Position numbers and translations under genes: made by a program. The notes below the pieces were generated by a model, which searched no databases, was not told the origin of the DNA, and saw only the letters and a list, made by a program, of their open reading frames with translations. Below are positions 27,079-35,482 of a stretch of DNA of 64,000 bases, piece after piece (within the stretch, counting starts at the first letter, position 1; every line of letters begins with the position of its first letter). This DNA is from Microbacterium suwonense (lineage in GTDB: Bacteria; Actinomycetota; Actinomycetes; Actinomycetales; Microbacteriaceae): the NCBI RefSeq assembly GCF_030296555.1, contig NZ_AP027728.1:3099982-3163981 (forward strand), in the 5' to 3' direction.

Positions 27079-27602
27079 CCGCTGAGGACCGAAGACAGCG
27101 GGTGGAACGGGCGGTGCAGGAGCATGCGCCGGCGCTGCTGGGCTACTTCGCTCGACGCGCGGTGCAGCGCGAGGATGCGGCGGACCTCCTGGCAGAGACG
27201 CTGCTGGTGCTGTGGCGCCGCTCTCGTTCGCTGCCGGACGTCGATGACGAGATCCGCCCGTGGATGTTCGGCATCGCGCGGAACGTGCTGATGCATCATC
27301 GGCGGCACCGAGCTCGACAGGGCGCGCTCGTCGACCGGCTCCGCGGCATCCTCTCTACCATCCCGAGACCCGGATTCACGGACGTCTCGACCTACGATGA
27401 CCTGCATCGGGCGATCGCCGAGCTCTCAGACACCGACCGCGACATCATCGGGCTCGTGCACTGGGAAGGCTTCTCGTTGATCGAGGTGTCGCGAATGCTC
27501 GGGATGAAGGAGGGCACCGTGCGCAGTCGCTATCACCGGGCTCGCTCGGCGCTACGGGAGAGCCTGTCAGACGACCCGCCGCCTCCCCTCGAACGGACAT
27601 AG
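27075..27602 (+). CDS. ECF-type RNA polymerase sigma factor
   Basis: The 175-aa protein has sigma region 2 (ADLLAETLLVLWRRSRSLP, PWMFGIARNVLMHHRR, the promoter -10 binding part) near residues 30-75. Sigma region 4 (ELSDTDRDIIGLVHWEGFSL, SRMLGMKEGTVRSRYHRAR, the -35 binding helix-turn-helix) lies near 115-165. No region 1 or 3 is present, as in ECF sigma factors. The ATG overlaps the stop of the preceding membrane protein, its likely regulator. The target genes and the inducing signal are unknown. The GC-rich end runs close to the poxB promoter. Confidence 0.9.
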   Translation: MTAEDRRQRVERAVQEHAPALLGYFARRAVQREDAADLLAETLLVLWRRSRSLPDVDDEIRPWMFGIARNVLMHHRRHRARQGALVDRLRGILSTIPRPGFTDVSTYDDLHRAIAELSDTDRDIIGLVHWEGFSLIEVSRMLGMKEGTVRSRYHRARSALRESLSDDPPPPLERT

Positions 27603-27611
27603 GCTCGAACC
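27600..27611 (+). promoter_or_regulatory. Leaderless promoter of poxB
   Basis: TAGGCT (27600-27605), partly inside the sigma factor stop codon, ends 6 bases before the ATG of poxB. Confidence 0.6.
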
Positions 27612-29336
27612 ATGGTCACCGTCGCTGAGAACATGGTCCACGCGCTGCGCGCCAACGGCATCGATCGCGTCTACGGCATCCCGGGGGATTCGCTGAACGG
27701 CTTCACCGACGCCCTCCGCAAGGACGGCACGATCCGCTGGGTGCACGTGCGGCACGAGGAGTCGGCGGCGTTCGCCGCGGCGGCGGATGCTGCGCTCACC
27801 GGCGAGCTCGCGGTCGTCGCGGGCTCCTGCGGTCCGGGCAATCTGCACCTGATCAACGGCCTGTACGATGCGAACCGCTCCCGCGTGCCCGTGCTCGCGA
27901 TCGCCGCGCACATCCCCTCCGTCGAGATCGGCACCGGGTACTTCCAGGAGACGCACCCGCAGGAGCTGTTCCGCGAGTGCAGCGTCTACGTCGAGTACGT
28001 CGCCGATCCGGTGCAGATGCCGCGGCTCATGGAGATCGCCATGCGCGCGGCCATCGAGCAGCGCGGGGTCGCCGTGCTCGTCATCCCCGGCGACGTCGCG
28101 CTCGCCGAGATCGCCGACGACCGCGCCGTCGTCCTGCCACGCACGCACCCCGTCGTCACGCCCAGCAGCGACGAGCTCGAGCGGGCCGCGACGCTGCTGA
28201 ACGGATGCCGGCGAGTCACGATCCTCGCGGGCGCGGGCGTGGAGGGGGCCCACGACGAGGTCATCGCCCTGGCCGACCGGCTGGCCGCTCCCATCGTGCA
28301 TGCGCTGCGCGGCAAGGAACACATCGAGTACGACAATCCGTTCGATGTCGGCATGACCGGGCTGCTCGGCTTCGCCTCCGGCTTCCGCGCGATGGAGGAT
28401 GCCGAGGCGCTGCTCATCCTCGGATCCGACTTCCCGTACACGCAGTTCTACCCCGATGACGCGACCACGATCCAGGTCGACATCCGTGGCGAACAGCTCG
28501 GCAAGCGGCATCCGCTCGACCTGGGGCTCGTCGGCGATGTGAAGGCGACCGTCGACGCGCTGCTGCCGCGCCTTGCGGAGAAGACCGATCGCTCACACCT
28601 CGACGACGCCACCGCGCACTACCGCAAGACGCGGGCGAAGCTCGACGACCTGGCGGTGCCCGCGCGCGGCAAGTCTCCGATCCATCCGCAGTACCTCGCG
28701 CGGCTGATCGACGAGGCGGCGGCATCGGATGCCATCCTCACCGCCGACGTCGGCTCACCCACGGTGTGGGCGGCGCGTTATTTCACCATGACCGAGAAGC
28801 GCCGGCTGATCGGCTCGTTCACCCACGGCTCCATGGCCAACGCGGTCATGCACGCCATCGGCGCGCAGGTGGCCCGCCCCGACCAGCAGGTGATCGCCCT
28901 GGCAGGGGACGGGGGACTGGCGATGATGCTCGGCGAGCTGATCACCATCACCCAGAACAGGCTGCCGGTGAAGACGATCGTGGTGAACAACTCCTCGCTC
29001 AACTTCGTGGAGCTGGAGATGAAGGCCGCCGGGTTCGTCACCTACGGCACGGATCTGCAGAACCCCGACTTCGCCGCCGTCGCGCAGGCGCTGGGCATCT
29101 TCGCGCGCCGTGTGGAGCGCTCGGAGGATCTTCTGGACGCCGTCGCCGAGGTGCTCGCTCACGACGGGCCCGCACTGCTGGATGTCGTCACCGAGCGACA
29201 GGAGCTGTCGATGCCGCCGTCGATCAGTGCCGAGCAGGTCAAGGGCTTCGCGCTCTACGCCATCCGCACGGTGATGTCCGGCCGCGGAGACGAGCTGCTC
29301 GACCTCGCCAAGGCCAACTGGCGTCAGCTGTTCTGA
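27612..29336 (+). CDS. poxB: Pyruvate dehydrogenase (quinone) / pyruvate oxidase
   Basis: PoxB is a ThDP- and FAD-dependent enzyme that oxidatively decarboxylates pyruvate to acetate and passes electrons to quinone at the membrane. The 574-aa protein has the ThDP activating Glu in VRHEESAAFAA near residue 45. The FAD region is MTGLLGFASGFRAMEDAEAL, and the ThDP-binding motif is AGDGGLAMMLGELITITQNR with the following NNSSLNFVELE. The C-terminal lipid-binding tail region is present (EQVKGFALYAIRTVMSG). Acetate made here could feed the glyoxylate shunt encoded 10 kb to the left. A leaderless ATG is likely. Confidence 0.94.
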   Translation: MVTVAENMVHALRANGIDRVYGIPGDSLNGFTDALRKDGTIRWVHVRHEESAAFAAAADAALTGELAVVAGSCGPGNLHLINGLYDANRSRVPVLAIAAHIPSVEIGTGYFQETHPQELFRECSVYVEYVADPVQMPRLMEIAMRAAIEQRGVAVLVIPGDVALAEIADDRAVVLPRTHPVVTPSSDELERAATLLNGCRRVTILAGAGVEGAHDEVIALADRLAAPIVHALRGKEHIEYDNPFDVGMTGLLGFASGFRAMEDAEALLILGSDFPYTQFYPDDATTIQVDIRGEQLGKRHPLDLGLVGDVKATVDALLPRLAEKTDRSHLDDATAHYRKTRAKLDDLAVPARGKSPIHPQYLARLIDEAAASDAILTADVGSPTVWAARYFTMTEKRRLIGSFTHGSMANAVMHAIGAQVARPDQQVIALAGDGGLAMMLGELITITQNRLPVKTIVVNNSSLNFVELEMKAAGFVTYGTDLQNPDFAAVAQALGIFARRVERSEDLLDAVAEVLAHDGPALLDVVTERQELSMPPSISAEQVKGFALYAIRTVMSGRGDELLDLAKANWRQLF

Positions 29337-29473
29337 CCGTGCGACGCACGCGGGAGTCGGCTCGGTTCGGCCCGGGGGATCGGATGCCGTACACTTGAAG
29401 GGCAGTTGTCTGCATCCTTCACTGTGCCCTCGTCGGCACGCGGAGGTCGCGGACCCAGGGACCACCGGTCTCT

Positions 29474-29546
<73 letters not shown>

Positions 29547-29587
29547 CGCGTCAGCGCACATGCTGACTCACGAAAGGTACGTGCAGG

Positions 29588-29857
29588 ATGGATCAGGACA
29601 ACGTTCGCGGCGAACTCGCCGCAGCAGGCCCGTACTCCCTGCGCGATAAGCAGCTGGGCTTCTTCGGTCGCATCGCGCTGTTCTTCCGCCAGGTGATCAG
29701 CGAGCTGCGCAAGGTCGTCACCCCGACCCGCAAGGAACTGATCAAGTTCACCGTCGTGGTGCTCGTCTTCGTGCTGATCGTGATGGGTCTGGTCTACGGA
29801 TTCGACTCCCTGTTCGGTTACGTGACCCATCTGGTGTTCGGGGTTCCCGATAGCTGA
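29588..29857 (+). CDS. secE: Preprotein translocase subunit SecE
   Basis: SecE clamps SecY in the membrane translocon. The 89-aa protein has an amphipathic cytosolic helix (FRQVISELRKVVTPTRKELI) and a single C-terminal membrane helix (FTVVVLVFVLIVMGLVYGF), the short single-span form found outside the enterobacteria. The ATG follows CGAAAGGTACGTGCAGG. It lies between tRNA-Trp and nusG, the canonical neighbours. A stem TGCGC/GCGCA around GTCA (29548-29560) lies just upstream. Confidence 0.96.
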   Translation: MDQDNVRGELAAAGPYSLRDKQLGFFGRIALFFRQVISELRKVVTPTRKELIKFTVVVLVFVLIVMGLVYGFDSLFGYVTHLVFGVPDS

Positions 29858-29919
29858 CGCACCTTTCGACGAGCTCAGGGACCACCTGCTGGGCCATCGA
29901 GTGAACGGAAAGAAACAAC

Positions 29920-30954
29920 GTGTCTGAACGATATTCCGACGACGCCGACTGGGCCACCGCCGCCGAGCAGTCCAGCGAGGAGGACGAGGCCCAGGAGGGC
30001 AACGTGCTCGCTGCGCAGCAGCAGGCGTCGGCCCCGGCGGAGACCGTCGGCCTGCACGTCGAGGGCGATGGCGACGCCGGCGAGGAATACCCCGACGACA
30101 CCGACGACATCGAGATCCAAGACCCGGAGGCGGACGCGATCGTGAACGACGCTCTCAACCTGGACGAAGCGGCAGAGTCTGAAGCTGCCGCCGAGGTCCT
30201 CAACGACGCTGCGGCCGAAGAGACGGCTGAAGAAGAGGCGGCGGCTGCCGAAGAGGTGGCGCCGTACGACGGACCCGACCTCGGGGGCGACGAGGCTGAC
30301 GAGTCTGCGGATGCCGACCAGGCTCCGGCCGAGGAGGACCCCTACGAGGCCTTCCGGATGGAACTGCGGATGCTGCCGGGCAAGTGGTACGTCATCCACT
30401 CGTACGCCGGCTTCGAGCGCAAGGTGAAGGCCAACATCGAGCAGCGCAAGTCGACGCTCGAGGTCGAGGAGGAGATCTACCAGGTCGAGGTCCCGATGGA
30501 GGACGTCGTCGAGATCAAGAACGGCCAGCGCAAGATGGTCACCCGCGTGCGCATCCCGGGCTATGTGCTCGTGCGCATGGAGCTCAACGAAGACACCTGG
30601 TCGGTCGTGCGGCACACCCCGGGTGTGACCGGCTTCGTCGGCAACGCCCACAACCCCACTCCGCTGCGCTTCGAAGAGGCGTTCAACATGCTCAAGGCGC
30701 TCGTCGAGGTCAAGGACGTCCCCACCGCGAAGTCCATCGCGGCCAAGGGCGGCGTCGCCGTGGCGCGTCCGATGCCCGCCGAGGTCGACTTCGAGATCGG
30801 CGAGACCATCACCATCAAGGAAGGCTCGTTCGCGGGTCTTCCCGGTACGATCAGCGAGATCAACGCGGCCAGCGGCAAGCTCACCGTGCTCGTCTCGCTC
30901 TTCGAGCGCGAGACACCGGTGGAGCTGTCGTTCGAGCAGGTCACCAAGATCTGA
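29920..30954 (+). CDS. nusG: Transcription termination/antitermination protein NusG with an acidic N-terminal extension
   Basis: NusG binds RNA polymerase, Rho and S10 and links transcription to translation. The 344-aa product is about 160 residues longer than E. coli NusG. Residues 1-145 are an acidic, Glu/Ala/Asp-rich low-complexity extension seen in many actinobacterial NusG proteins. The NGN domain starts near residue 152 ([20 protein letters not shown]) and contains [17 protein letters not shown]. The KOW domain lies near 285-340 ([20 protein letters not shown]). The GTG at 29920 follows GGAAAGAAACAAC. Confidence 0.96.
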   Translation: MSERYSDDADWATAAEQSSEEDEAQEGNVLAAQQQASAPAETVGLHVEGDGDAGEEYPDDTDDIEIQDPEADAIVNDALNLDEAAESEAAAEVLNDAAAEETAEEEAAAAEEVAPYDGPDLGGDEADESADADQAPAEEDPYEAFRMELRMLPGKWYVIHSYAGFERKVKANIEQRKSTLEVEEEIYQVEVPMEDVVEIKNGQRKMVTRVRIPGYVLVRMELNEDTWSVVRHTPGVTGFVGNAHNPTPLRFEEAFNMLKALVEVKDVPTAKSIAAKGGVAVARPMPAEVDFEIGETITIKEGSFAGLPGTISEINAASGKLTVLVSLFERETPVELSFEQVTKI

Positions 30955-30968
30955 TCCCGTTCTTCGGG

Positions 30969-31075
30969 TAAGATCAAGAGGTTTGTGCGTCAGCGCACGA
31001 ACAGCACCGCACCTCGGAGATGCCGAGGACGCGGGAGAGGATGCCTCCGGCATCCGCTCGATGAAAGGAAAGAGA
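30969..31075 (+). promoter_or_regulatory. rplK leader with promoter box and hairpin
   Basis: TAAGAT (30969-30974) resembles a -10 box. Seven bases on, GTTTGTGCG (30981-30989) and CGCACGAAC (30994-31002) pair around TCAG with one G-T pair, so the transcript would start with a stem-loop. A similar GCGTCAGCGCAC sequence precedes secE. This may be a leader for autogenous L1/L11 control. The structure is seen; the role is inferred. Confidence 0.5.
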
Positions 31076-31507
31076 ATGGCACCGAAGAAGAAGGTGACCG
31101 GCCTGATCAAACTTCAGATCAACGCCGGTGCAGCCAACCCGGCGCCGCCGATCGGCCCCGCGCTCGGTCAGCATGGCGTCAACATCATGGAGTTCTGCAA
31201 GGCGTACAACGCTGCGACCGAGTCGCAGCGCGGCAACGTCGTCCCCGTCGAGATCACCGTCTACGAGGACCGCAGCTTCACGTTCATCCTGAAGACCCCG
31301 CCGGCAGCAGAGCTGATCAAGAAGGCCGCCGGTGTGTCGAAGGGCTCCGCCACTCCGCACACTGTCAAGGTCGCGAAGATCAGCGCTGAGCAGGTCCGTC
31401 AGATCGCCGAGCAGAAGCAGGCCGACCTGAACGCGAACGACATCGACGCCGCGTCGAAGATCATCGCCGGAACCGCCCGCTCCATGGGCATCACGGTCGA
31501 GGGCTGA
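31076..31507 (+). CDS. rplK: 50S ribosomal protein L11 (uL11)
   Basis: L11 forms the base of the GTPase-associated stalk of the 50S subunit. The 143-aa product starts [20 protein letters not shown], has the [18 protein letters not shown] proline-rich switch near residues 23-40, the [17 protein letters not shown] strand, and an RNA-binding C-terminal domain ending [10 protein letters not shown] with the usual family helix. ATG 31076 follows GAAAGGAAAGAGA; an upstream in-frame extension has no family sequence. rplA follows after 11 bases. Confidence 0.98.
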
Positions 31508-31518
31508 GGGAGATAACA

Positions 31519-32208
31519 ATGGCTACCAAGTCCAAGGCATACCAGGCTGCTCTCGCGAAGATCGAGGCAGACCGTTTCTACACCCCGACCGAGGCCGTCG
31601 CTCTGGCGAAGGACACCGGCTCGGCGAAGTTCGACTCCACCGTCGAGGTTGCGCTGAAGCTCGCGGTCGACCCGCGCAAGGCTGACCAGATGGTGCGCGG
31701 CACCGTCATGCTCCCGCACGGCACCGGCAAGACCGCCCGCGTCATCGTGTTCGCCAACGGCCCGGCCGCTGAGGCTGCGATCGCCGCCGGCGCGGACGAG
31801 GTCGGCGGCTCCGAGCTGATCGAGAAGGTCGCCGCAGGGTGGACCGACTTCGACGCCGCCGTGTCGACCCCTGAGCTCATGGGCCAGGTCGGCCGTCTCG
31901 GCAAGGTGCTCGGACCTCGCGGTCTGATGCCGAACCCGAAGACCGGCACCGTGACTCCGAACCCGGCCAAGGCCGTCGAGGAGATCAAGGGCGGAAAGAT
32001 CGAGTTCCGCGTCGACAAGCACGCCAACGTGCATTTCATCGTCGGCAAGGCCTCGTTCTCGGCCGAGCAGCTCGACGAGAACATCGGCGCTGCGCTCGAG
32101 GAGATCGTGCGGCTGAAGCCGTCGAGCGCCAAGGGCCGCTACATCCAGAAGGGCGTCGTGTCGACCACGTTCGGCCCCGGCATCCCGCTGGACGTCAACG
32201 CCATCTGA
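31519..32208 (+). CDS. rplA: 50S ribosomal protein L1 (uL1)
   Basis: L1 forms the mobile L1 stalk that helps release the E-site tRNA and in many bacteria represses its own operon. The 229-aa protein starts [20 protein letters not shown] and has the family signature around [20 protein letters not shown] near residues 130-150. The conserved [11 protein letters not shown] lies near 70, and it ends [11 protein letters not shown]. Length and sequence are normal. The start has a GGGAGATAACA site. A strong symmetrical hairpin terminator follows the stop. Confidence 0.98.
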   Translation: MATKSKAYQAALAKIEADRFYTPTEAVALAKDTGSAKFDSTVEVALKLAVDPRKADQMVRGTVMLPHGTGKTARVIVFANGPAAEAAIAAGADEVGGSELIEKVAAGWTDFDAAVSTPELMGQVGRLGKVLGPRGLMPNPKTGTVTPNPAKAVEEIKGGKIEFRVDKHANVHFIVGKASFSAEQLDENIGAALEEIVRLKPSSAKGRYIQKGVVSTTFGPGIPLDVNAI

Positions 32209-32231
32209 TCGACGGTCACTGATCCCGTCAC

Positions 32232-32267
32232 GAAGACCCCCGCCGGTTCGCACCGGCGGGGGTCTTC
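32232..32267. terminator. Terminator after rplA
   Basis: GAAGACCCCCGCCGGT (32232-32247) and ACCGGCGGGGGTCTTC (32252-32267) form a perfect 16-bp stem with a TCGC tetraloop, 23 bases after the rplA stop. A T-rich arm end provides a short U tract. Confidence 0.85.
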
Positions 32268-32432
32268 GGCATCCAGGTCCTCCCCGACTGAAATCCGGCG
32301 TCACGCGATGCGGGGCTCCGGCCTCTCGGCGCGTACTGTGGGGTCGTCCTGCGGCTCACCTGCCGCAGAGCCCTGCGATGCGCGCTCGCGTGCCGCAGCA
32401 CACAGCACACAGCACCCCAGGAGGGTATCCGC

Positions 32433-33202
32433 ATGTCTCGTCGCCTCATCGTCGCCGCCGCACGGCCGCTCCCGCCGAGAGCCCCAGCGGGGCGGGCGCC
32501 GACTACGGCCTCGTCAAGGGCGGTACGCTCACTGTCGCCACCGAGGGAACCTACCGCCCGTTCAGCTTCCACGCTGACGGCGGCACCGGCGATCTGACCG
32601 GCTTCGATGTCGAGGTCATCCAGGCCGTCGCCGATGAGCTGGGTCTCGAGGTCCGGTTCCAGGAGACCCAGTGGGATGCGATCTTCGCCGGTCTGGATGC
32701 CGGCAGGTTCGACGTCATCGCCAACCAGGTCACGATCAACGATGAGCGCAAGGCGAAGTACCTCTTCAGCGCGCCGTACACGGTCTCGCCTGGCGTGATC
32801 GTGGTCGCCGAGGACGATGACTCGATCAGCTCCTTCGACGACCTGGCGGGCAAGACCGCCGCGCAGTCGCTGACGAGCAACTGGAACGACCTCGCTCTCG
32901 AGTCCGGCGCCAAGGTCGAGGCCGTCGACGGATGGGCGCAGGCCGTCTCACTGCTGCGGCAGGAGCGCGTGGACGCCACGATCAACGACAAGCTCACCTT
33001 CCTCGACTACGAGACCACCGATGGTCCCACCGGCCTGAAGATTGCGGCCGAGACCGAGGAGTCCGGCAAGCAGGCGTTCGCCTTCGCGAAGGACAAGGAA
33101 GCGCTCGTGAAGGCCGTCGACGGCGCACTCGACGGGCTGCGGGCCGACGGCACCCTCGCGAAGATCAGCGAGAAGTACTTCGGCGCCGACGTCACCGAAT
33201 AG
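32433..33202 (+). CDS. Cystine/polar amino-acid ABC transporter binding protein with damaged signal region
   Basis: A family-3 solute-binding protein: TLTVATEGTYRPFSFHADGG, then GFDVEVIQAVADELGLEV, DAIFAGLDAGRFDVIANQVT and the C-terminal KISEKYFGADVTE. It should capture an amino acid outside the cell. The ATG at 32433 starts a signal-like MSRRLIVAAA but is out of frame with the mature part, which reads TAAPAESPSGAGADYGLVKG from about 32460. The hydrophobic core and lipobox Cys expected between them are missing, so some 30-60 bases appear lost. This is either a real inactivating deletion or an assembly error. It heads an operon with a permease and an ATPase. Confidence 0.8.
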
Positions 33203-33226
33203 AACGCGACGGAAGAGGATGCGACG

Positions 33227-33889
33227 ATGGATGCCTGGCAGCTGTTCCTGAACTCCCTCGGGCCGATCGCCCTGGGCGGGCTGCTGGGCACCATCCCGCT
33301 CGCGCTGGTCTCCTTCGCCCTCGGCCTGATCCTCGCGGTCGGCGTCGCCCTGATGCGGATCTCGAAGGCTCCGGTCGTAGCCGGGATAGCCCGGTTCTAT
33401 GTGTCCGTGATCCGCGGAACCCCGCTGCTCGTGCAGTTGTTCGTGATCTTCTACGGCATGCCCGCCGTCGGCATCGTCATCGATCCGTGGCCGAGCGCCA
33501 TCGTCGCCCTGTCGCTGAACGTCGGCGGCTACGGTGCCGAGGTCGTGCGGGCCGCGATCCTCTCGGTGCCGCAGGGGCAGTGGGAGGCGGCGTACACGAT
33601 CGGGATGAATCGCACGCACACCCTCACGCGGATCATCCTGCCGCAGGCGGCGCGGGTGTCGGTGCCGCCGCTGTCGAACACGTTCATCTCGCTGGTGAAG
33701 GACACCTCGCTGACATCGACGATCCTGGTCACCGAGCTGTTCCGGGTGTCGCAGCAGATCGCGGCGTCGTCGTATCAGGTGATGGTGGTGTATCTCTGCG
33801 CGGCATTGGTGTACTGGGTGATCTGCCTGGTGCTGGCCACAGGGCAGAGCGCCCTGGAGAGGAGGCTCGACAGCCGTGTCTCGAACTGA
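33227..33889 (+). CDS. Polar amino-acid (cystine-type) ABC transporter permease
   Basis: The 220-aa HisM/TcyB-type permease has five or so membrane segments, beginning LGGLLGTIPLALVSFALGLI. The EAA loop that contacts the ATPase is EAAYTIGMNRTHTLTRIILP near residue 120. It has SVIRGTPLLVQLFVIFYG, typical of the YecS/TcyB group that moves L-cystine. The ATG at 33227 follows GGAAGAGGATGCGACG. Its 3' end overlaps the ATPase start by 14 bases. The frame is intact. The exact substrate is inferred from similarity. Confidence 0.9.
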   Translation: MDAWQLFLNSLGPIALGGLLGTIPLALVSFALGLILAVGVALMRISKAPVVAGIARFYVSVIRGTPLLVQLFVIFYGMPAVGIVIDPWPSAIVALSLNVGGYGAEVVRAAILSVPQGQWEAAYTIGMNRTHTLTRIILPQAARVSVPPLSNTFISLVKDTSLTSTILVTELFRVSQQIAASSYQVMVVYLCAALVYWVICLVLATGQSALERRLDSRVSN

Positions 33890-34659
33890 TCCGTCCGATG
33901 CCCCGCTGCTCGCGGCGACGCAGCTGCACAAGCGGTTCGGCGCCAACGAGGTGCTCCGCGGGATAGACCTCACGCTGCATCGAGGCGAAGTCGTCGTGCT
34001 CATCGGACCCAGCGGGTCGGGCAAGACCACGGTGCTGCGCTCGCTGAACGGGCTGGAGACCCCGGATGCCGGGACGATCGCTGTCGACGGCGGACCGGAG
34101 ATCGACTTCGCGGGCCGCGTGTCTTCACAGCAGCGCTTCGCGCTGCGCGACCGTTCCGCGATGGTCTTCCAGCACCACAATCTCTTCCCGCATTTCACCG
34201 TGCTCGAGAACGTCATCGAGGGCCCTGGCGCGTGCAGGGGCGGCCCAAGGGGAGGCCATCGACGCGGCTCGGCTGCTGCTGGATCGGGTCGGTCTTGCCG
34301 ACAAGGAGAATGCGCGACCGCATCAGCTCTCCGGCGGTCAGCAGCAGCGCGTCGGGATCGTCCGCGCGCTCGCGCTCCGCCCCGATCTGCTGCTCTTCGA
34401 CGAGCCCACCAGCGCGCTCGACCCGGAACTGGTCGGCGAGGTGCTGCTGGTGATCAAGGAGCTCGCCGACGAGGGCTGGAGCATGGTCGTGGTCACCCAC
34501 GAGCTCAGCTTCGCGCGCGAGGCCGCGGACCGGGTGCTGTTCATGGACGGCGGTGTCGTCGTCGAGCAGGGCCCGCCCGCTCAGCTGTTCGGTGCGCCCC
34601 AGCACGAGCGCACACAGAAGTTCCTCACGCGCATCCTGCGCCCGCTCGACGGCACCTGA
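33876..34659 (+). CDS. Polar amino-acid ABC transporter ATP-binding protein, frameshifted
   Basis: The corrected 261-aa ATPase has Walker A GPSGSGKTTVLRSLNG near residue 48, a Q-loop VFQHHNLFPHFTVLENVIEG, the ABC signature LSGGQQQRVGIVRALAL, Walker B LLLFDEPTSALDPELVG and the H-loop VVTHELSFAREAADR. The frames part at about 34223-34225, in GGCCCTGG, where two bases seem missing (or one is extra); either change rejoins EGP to LARAGAAQGEAID. The GTG at 33876 lies inside the permease gene. It energises the transporter with the two upstream genes. Confidence 0.88.
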
Positions 34660-34678
34660 GCGTCGGCATCCCGGCGCT

Positions 34679-34740
34679 GCGGCGTGCACGCCGACTCTGC
34701 GGCGTCTACACGCCGAGCGTGAGGCGTCTACACGCCGAGC
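34679..34740. repeat. Tandem GGCGTCTACACGCCGAGCGTG repeat at the lysE 3' end
   Basis: GGCGTGCACGCC and two copies of GGCGTCTACACGCCGAGCGT (from 34700 and 34722) stand in tandem; each contains the small palindrome GGCGT-N2-4-ACGCC. The last copy includes the lysE stop codon. The hairpins lie between convergent genes and may terminate both. Confidence 0.65.
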
Positions 34741-35411
34741 GTGGGCAGCACCAGGCCGACGGCGAGCATGATCATGACGACCGCGATCAGCGCGTCCAGC
34801 ACGCGCCACGCGCGGGGAGTGCGCAGCCACCGACCGAGATAGCGGGCACCGAAGCCGAGCGCGGCGAACCACAGGATGCTGGCGGCGATCGCCCCGGCGG
34901 CGAAGAGCCAGCGCTGCTCGCCGTGCGTCGCGGCGATCGACCCCAGCATGAGCACCGTGTCGAGGTACACGTGCGGGTTCAACCAGGTCAGCGCCAGCGT
35001 GGTGAGGATCACCGGGACCAGGCGCGTTCGGGTCAGCGTCGCGGCACCGCCTGACCGAGCGGATGCGGTGCCGGCTGACGGCTCCGTGCGCTCTGCTGCG
35101 AGCTCGGTGCCCTCTGCCGTGAGCTCGCCGCCCCCGTGCCACGCGCGCCGGGCGGCCAGGATTCCATAGGTCGCCAGGAACAGGGCTCCCGCCCACCGTG
35201 CGATCGGCACGAGCCAGGGCGCGGCGGAGATCATGACGCCGAGCCCTCCGACCCCGGCGGCGATGAGCACGGCATCCGATGCGGCGCAGATCACCACGAC
35301 GGCGAGCACGTGCTCCCGGCGCATTCCCTGCCGCAGCACGAAGACGTTCTGGGCCCCGATCGCCACGATGAGCGACAGGCCGAGTCCGAGACCCGCGAGA
35401 ACGGTGAGCAT
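34728..35411 (-). CDS. lysE: LysE/ArgO family basic amino-acid exporter
   Basis: LysE-type exporters push out lysine and arginine when internal pools rise. The 227-aa protein has six hydrophobic segments, the N-terminal family signature LIVAIGAQNVFVLRQGMRRE near residue 15, and the conserved ALTWLNPHVYLDTVLMLGSI near 140. A Glu/Thr/Ala-rich loop (residues 100-125) separates the halves. The start ATG at 35411 is preceded by TAGCGT 7 bases upstream, probably leaderless. It is divergent from a LysG/ArgP-type regulator, the classical pair. Confidence 0.92.
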   Translation of the reverse strand: MLTVLAGLGLGLSLIVAIGAQNVFVLRQGMRREHVLAVVVICAASDAVLIAAGVGGLGVMISAAPWLVPIARWAGALFLATYGILAARRAWHGGGELTAEGTELAAERTEPSAGTASARSGGAATLTRTRLVPVILTTLALTWLNPHVYLDTVLMLGSIAATHGEQRWLFAAGAIAASILWFAALGFGARYLGRWLRTPRAWRVLDALIAVVMIMLAVGLVLPTLGV

Positions 35412-35482
35412 GGCTCCTACGCTAAAGGGCGCTCAACGACAGCACCAGCGAAGATACCTGATGAAGCATTAGCATCGCTTAT
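35412..35482. promoter_or_regulatory. lysE/lysG divergent control region
   Basis: This 71-base spacer holds TAGCGT (minus strand, 35424-35419) as lysE -10 box and GATGAAGCATTAGCATC (35460-35476), a dyad of the GATG...CATC type. LysG/ArgP proteins bind such sites in exporter promoters. Assignment rests on position and symmetry. Confidence 0.5.
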
